From contig NZ_BAAADV010000001.1 in the NCBI RefSeq assembly GCF_039522665.1, positions 744,001 to 808,000 on the forward strand: a stretch of DNA of 64,000 nucleotides. The letters run 5' to 3'. The stretch is from Natronoarchaeum mannanilyticum (lineage in GTDB: Archaea > Halobacteriota > Halobacteria > Halobacteriales > Natronoarchaeaceae). The position numbers and the translations under genes are program-made. A model generated the notes under the pieces. It did no database searches and was not told the origin of the DNA. It saw only the letters and a list, made by a program, of their open reading frames with translations. Position 1 is the stretch's first letter, and each line of letters begins with the position of its first letter. Positions 61,975 through 64,000 of the stretch are shown here, in pieces.

Positions 61975-62205
61975 ATGGTCACCGCCTACGTCATGATCAA
62001 GGCCAACACCGGCGAGGCCGACCGACTCCGCGACGACATCGAATCGATCGAGGGCGTCGAGCACGCCCGCATCGTCGCCGGCGACGTCGACATCATCGCC
62101 AAGGTCGCCGTCGGGACGCCAGCCGAGGTCAAGGACATCGCGGCGACGGCGATCCAGGAGGTCGACGGCGTCGAGGACACGCAGACGTACATCGCTATGG
62201 ACTAA
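61975..62205 (+). CDS. Standalone Lrp/AsnC ligand-binding domain (with trkA)
   Basis: A 76-residue RAM domain: T-A-Y-V-M-I-K-A-N-T near the start and V-A-G-D-V-D-I-I-A-K-V near 37. It is linked to trkA (one base after the trkA TGA), so both are almost certainly one transcript. Related to the domain protein on the other side of trkA. Confidence 0.9.
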   Translation: MVTAYVMIKANTGEADRLRDDIESIEGVEHARIVAGDVDIIAKVAVGTPAEVKDIAATAIQEVDGVEDTQTYIAMD

Positions 62206-62234
62206 ATACCACACTACGACCTTTTTCCCGCTCG

Positions 62235-62330
62235 GGTCGCCTTCGGCGACCACTCGCGGCAAAAATCTCGGCCAAAAAGGCTGCTCGCTCACTTCGTTCG
62301 CTCGCAGCGAAACGGCGGCGAAGCCGCCGT
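62235..62330. terminator. Hairpins after the trkA operon
   Basis: Perfect hairpins GGTCGCC-TTC-GGCGACC (62235-62251) and an 8-bp stem with GAA loop (62312-62330), with T-rich CTTTTTC just before the first and CTTTTC just after the second. They lie between two convergent genes and may end transcription from both sides; archaeal termination does not depend on hairpins, so this is tentative. Confidence 0.4.
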
Positions 62331-62402
62331 ATGCTTTTCACCAGCTCTGTCGAAACCCTTTGTGGACCACGGCATTCGATAGAGAGAAGCGATTGCTCGG
62401 TG

Positions 62403-63152
62403 TCATTCGCGTATCTCATCGTCGTCGTCCTCAACGAGGCCCCCTTCGTCGTTCCAACTACACCAATCTCTGTCTGGGCGAGGGTCAGGGCCTGCCCATC
62501 CGACTCCATCAGAGTGGATTACAATCTGATCGGGTTTTTCTACACTGGTCTCTGACCATGTCACTTCTTCCTCGTGAACCTCCCCACCAGTCTGAATTTT
62601 AAGTGTAGCACGATACTGTCCGTAGGGGTAGTCGTTTCCGTCGGTAAGGGCGGTTTCACTCCTGGCACGGAGGGTTATCGTGTCCTCGAGAAGGAGGCTT
62701 CCTTCGTGTTCAATACGTAGATCAACCGTCACATCGGTCTCCATTCCGTTATCTATGACTGGGAGGGTAGCCTCCTTGGGAACGACCTCTTCGCTACGGA
62801 GACGCGTGACTCCGTCGTCAGTCGTGACGGTCATATTGTAATAGCGTCCAGTGGCCAGGAGATAGGATTCTTCGATAGAGAGGACCTCATTGAGAATCAG
62901 TTCACCGTCAGTCTCGTACACACCGTTTTCGATTGCTGTGTTCGCTTCTTCCTTTGCTGGCTTTGGGAGATCATCCAGAGACACGAACATATCCGGACAC
63001 TGCTCGTACGTGATGGCGTTGTCCTCCTCAGTGGTGTTTTCCGGGTTGTTGGAGTCGTTAGTTTCTCCACTCCGATTCCCAAGGCATCCTGCAAGGCTAG
63101 ATACTACAATCCCAGCGCCGAGAAGGAGTCCACGTCGTTTCACAGACAACAC
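62403..63152 (-). CDS. Predicted lipoprotein (beta-rich)
   Basis: A 249-residue exported protein. It starts M-L-S-V-K-R-R-G-L-L-L-G-A-G, with paired Arg before the hydrophobic stretch, and has the lipobox L-A-G-C near residue 23, followed by an Asn/Glu-rich linker. The mature part has two beta-rich segments (Y-Y-N-M-T-V-T-T-D-D-G near 98; D-V-T-V-D-L-R-I-E-H near 138). The DNA is less G+C-rich than that of its neighbours, suggesting transfer. The function is unknown. Confidence 0.7.
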   Translation of the reverse strand: MLSVKRRGLLLGAGIVVSSLAGCLGNRSGETNDSNNPENTTEEDNAITYEQCPDMFVSLDDLPKPAKEEANTAIENGVYETDGELILNEVLSIEESYLLATGRYYNMTVTTDDGVTRLRSEEVVPKEATLPVIDNGMETDVTVDLRIEHEGSLLLEDTITLRARSETALTDGNDYPYGQYRATLKIQTGGEVHEEEVTWSETSVEKPDQIVIHSDGVGWAGPDPRPDRDWCSWNDEGGLVEDDDDEIRE

Positions 63153-63362
63153 GTTCCGTCGAACATTGTAAGTGTTTTCTGGTGATCTTACAGGTCAAGC
63201 AGGTGCTGTCAATACGCGTATCTACTGAACGGTTGCTTCGTGGGGGATACTGGTTGACCGAAAGGACCTCTTACTCGGAAACGGCGCCGATGCCGCCGGA
63301 CGCTTGCGGTGCTAAAAGAATCCTGACGACGCCTCGATCCGGCGTGCCGTGGTCGCTCTCCC

Positions 63363-63887
63363 CTACAGCGGCGTCCCGCCGCGATTCGTGGACTCGCTGT
63401 CGGCGTTCTTCTGGGCGCGATTCAGGAGGCCGGCGACCGGCTCGCCGTACTCGTAGCCGGGGATGACGCCCTGGACGTACGTCCCTTCGACGTAGTCGAT
63501 CAGCGCCTTGGCGTCGTCGGCGCCCTGATCCGCGGTCCACGCCTGGACGCCGAAGCGCGCGACGACCTCGTCGTCGAAGCGCTCGATCTCGGGGTCGAGG
63601 CGGTCGCTAGACTTGACAACGTCGTAGGCGTCGTCGAGGCGGCGTTCGAGCGTGTCGAACCAGCCGTCCTCGACGACCTCGGCGACCGTCTCGCTCTCGA
63701 CGACGGCGTCGAGCGACGGCACGCGGACCTCGACCTCGAACGTGGCGTCGCGGTCGCCGGGCGCGGGCGAGAGCGTCGCGACGGCGTCGAACGGCGTCGT
63801 CGTGCAGCGGTACTCGTCGCGTTCTCCCTCGAAGGCGCCGTGGCGCTCCAGCGCTCGGTGCGCGGCGTCGGGTACGTCGTCGGTCAT
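63363..63887 (-). CDS. DUF5813 family protein
   Basis: A 174-residue haloarchaeal protein that I recognise as DUF5813: A-A-H-R-A-L-E-R-H-G-A-F near residue 8, E-V-E-V-R-V-P-S-L-D-A-V-V near 51, and later Y-V-E-G-T-Y-V-Q-G-V-I-P-G-Y-E-Y near 136. Its function is unknown. It is downstream of the truncated gene at the window end, on the same strand. About 210 bases without a gene separate it from the lipoprotein. Confidence 0.82.
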   Translation of the reverse strand: MTDDVPDAAHRALERHGAFEGERDEYRCTTTPFDAVATLSPAPGDRDATFEVEVRVPSLDAVVESETVAEVVEDGWFDTLERRLDDAYDVVKSSDRLDPEIERFDDEVVARFGVQAWTADQGADDAKALIDYVEGTYVQGVIPGYEYGEPVAGLLNRAQKNADSESTNRGGTPL

Positions 63888-63927
63888 CGTCGAAAACAGG
63901 CGCCGCGCGGTGTTGGGCGTTGTGCTT

Positions 63928-64000
63928 TCAGAGCTCGTCGCGGAGCACTTCCCGGAGCGAAGTAGTGACGTTCTCGAAGTCCTGCATCGTCAGCCCGTCT
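63928..64000 (-). CDS. C-terminal end of a gene cut by the window
   Basis: Only the last 23 complete codons are seen, reading D-G-L-T-M-Q-D-F-E-N-V-T-T-S-L-R-E-V-L-R-D-E-L before TGA at 63928-63930. The start lies outside the window. A helical end with no identifying motif, so no product is given. Confidence 0.5.
   Translation of the reverse strand, partial: DGLTMQDFENVTTSLREVLRDEL

Overview
The window is chromosomal DNA of a halophilic archaeon (class Halobacteria). The evidence is a high G+C content outside one region, strongly acidic proteins, Tat-type (RR) export signals with archaeal lipoboxes, archaeal-type CCA-adding enzyme, RPA, histone doublet and TrmB, and many small families that I know only from haloarchaea (HalOD1, HTH-10, DUF5807, DUF5813, DUF6360, DUF7521-like). 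I cannot name the genus; the family-level guess (Haloarculaceae-like) is weak.

Layout. 1-9,000 is host housekeeping: UspA, a DHH phosphoesterase, DUF5807, HalOD1, tRNA-Arg with odd 3'-end copies, a lipoprotein, the tight trio RPA / histone doublet / histone deacetylase-like enzyme, the CCA-adding enzyme, and tRNA-Asn with another 3'-end copy. 9,070-25,850 is an integrated provirus. It begins inside the 3' end of a CAU-anticodon tRNA and ends at a 13-bp copy of that tRNA end. Its minus-strand block 19,929 to 14,807 (four-span membrane protein, tiny membrane protein, Tat-exported spike, two membrane proteins, P-loop ATPase with a C-terminal HTH) is the pleolipovirus core order VP3-VP4-ORF6-ORF7-VP8. 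Its right end (small zinc protein, small acidic protein, tyrosine integrase, all start/stop-overlapped) matches the known SNJ2 recombination module, so I call it a betapleolipovirus-like provirus of about 16.8 kb. Its left end carries a four-gene overlapped operon ending in a probable replication protein. It also carries accessory genes not part of the core: an A+T-rich membrane-protein pair, a duplicated nuclease-like gene, a tandem pair of type IV pilins with almost identical 5' ends and unrelated 3' ends, a LAGLIDADG/HTH-like protein, and a phiH1-type repressor.

26,169-37,700 is metabolism and transport: a GntP permease with glycerate 2-kinase, then a TrmB-type regulator and a complete carbohydrate ABC transporter with a likely operator and leaderless promoter. 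37,700-47,000 holds tRNA-Lys with a perfect hairpin built on its 3' end, several haloarchaeal hypothetical genes, a siroheme nitrite/sulfite reductase, an aldo/keto reductase and a CNNM/CorC-type membrane protein. 46,138-55,047 is an amino-acid catabolic island centred on proline or hydroxyproline: an NSS sodium symporter with a MetS-like subunit, a proline-racemase-family enzyme, an aldehyde dehydrogenase, an HTH-10 regulator, proline dehydrogenase, an MTOX/sarcosine-oxidase-like flavoenzyme and a second aldo/keto reductase.

55,048-64,000 returns to housekeeping: a 49-bp tandem repeat, an ABC exporter, a 428-bp inverted-repeat element, a family-4-like uracil-DNA glycosylase, HisH, TrkA flanked by two single-domain Lrp/AsnC sensors, a lipoprotein, DUF5813 and the end of a truncated gene.

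All identifications rest on reading motifs and gene order; no database search was run.
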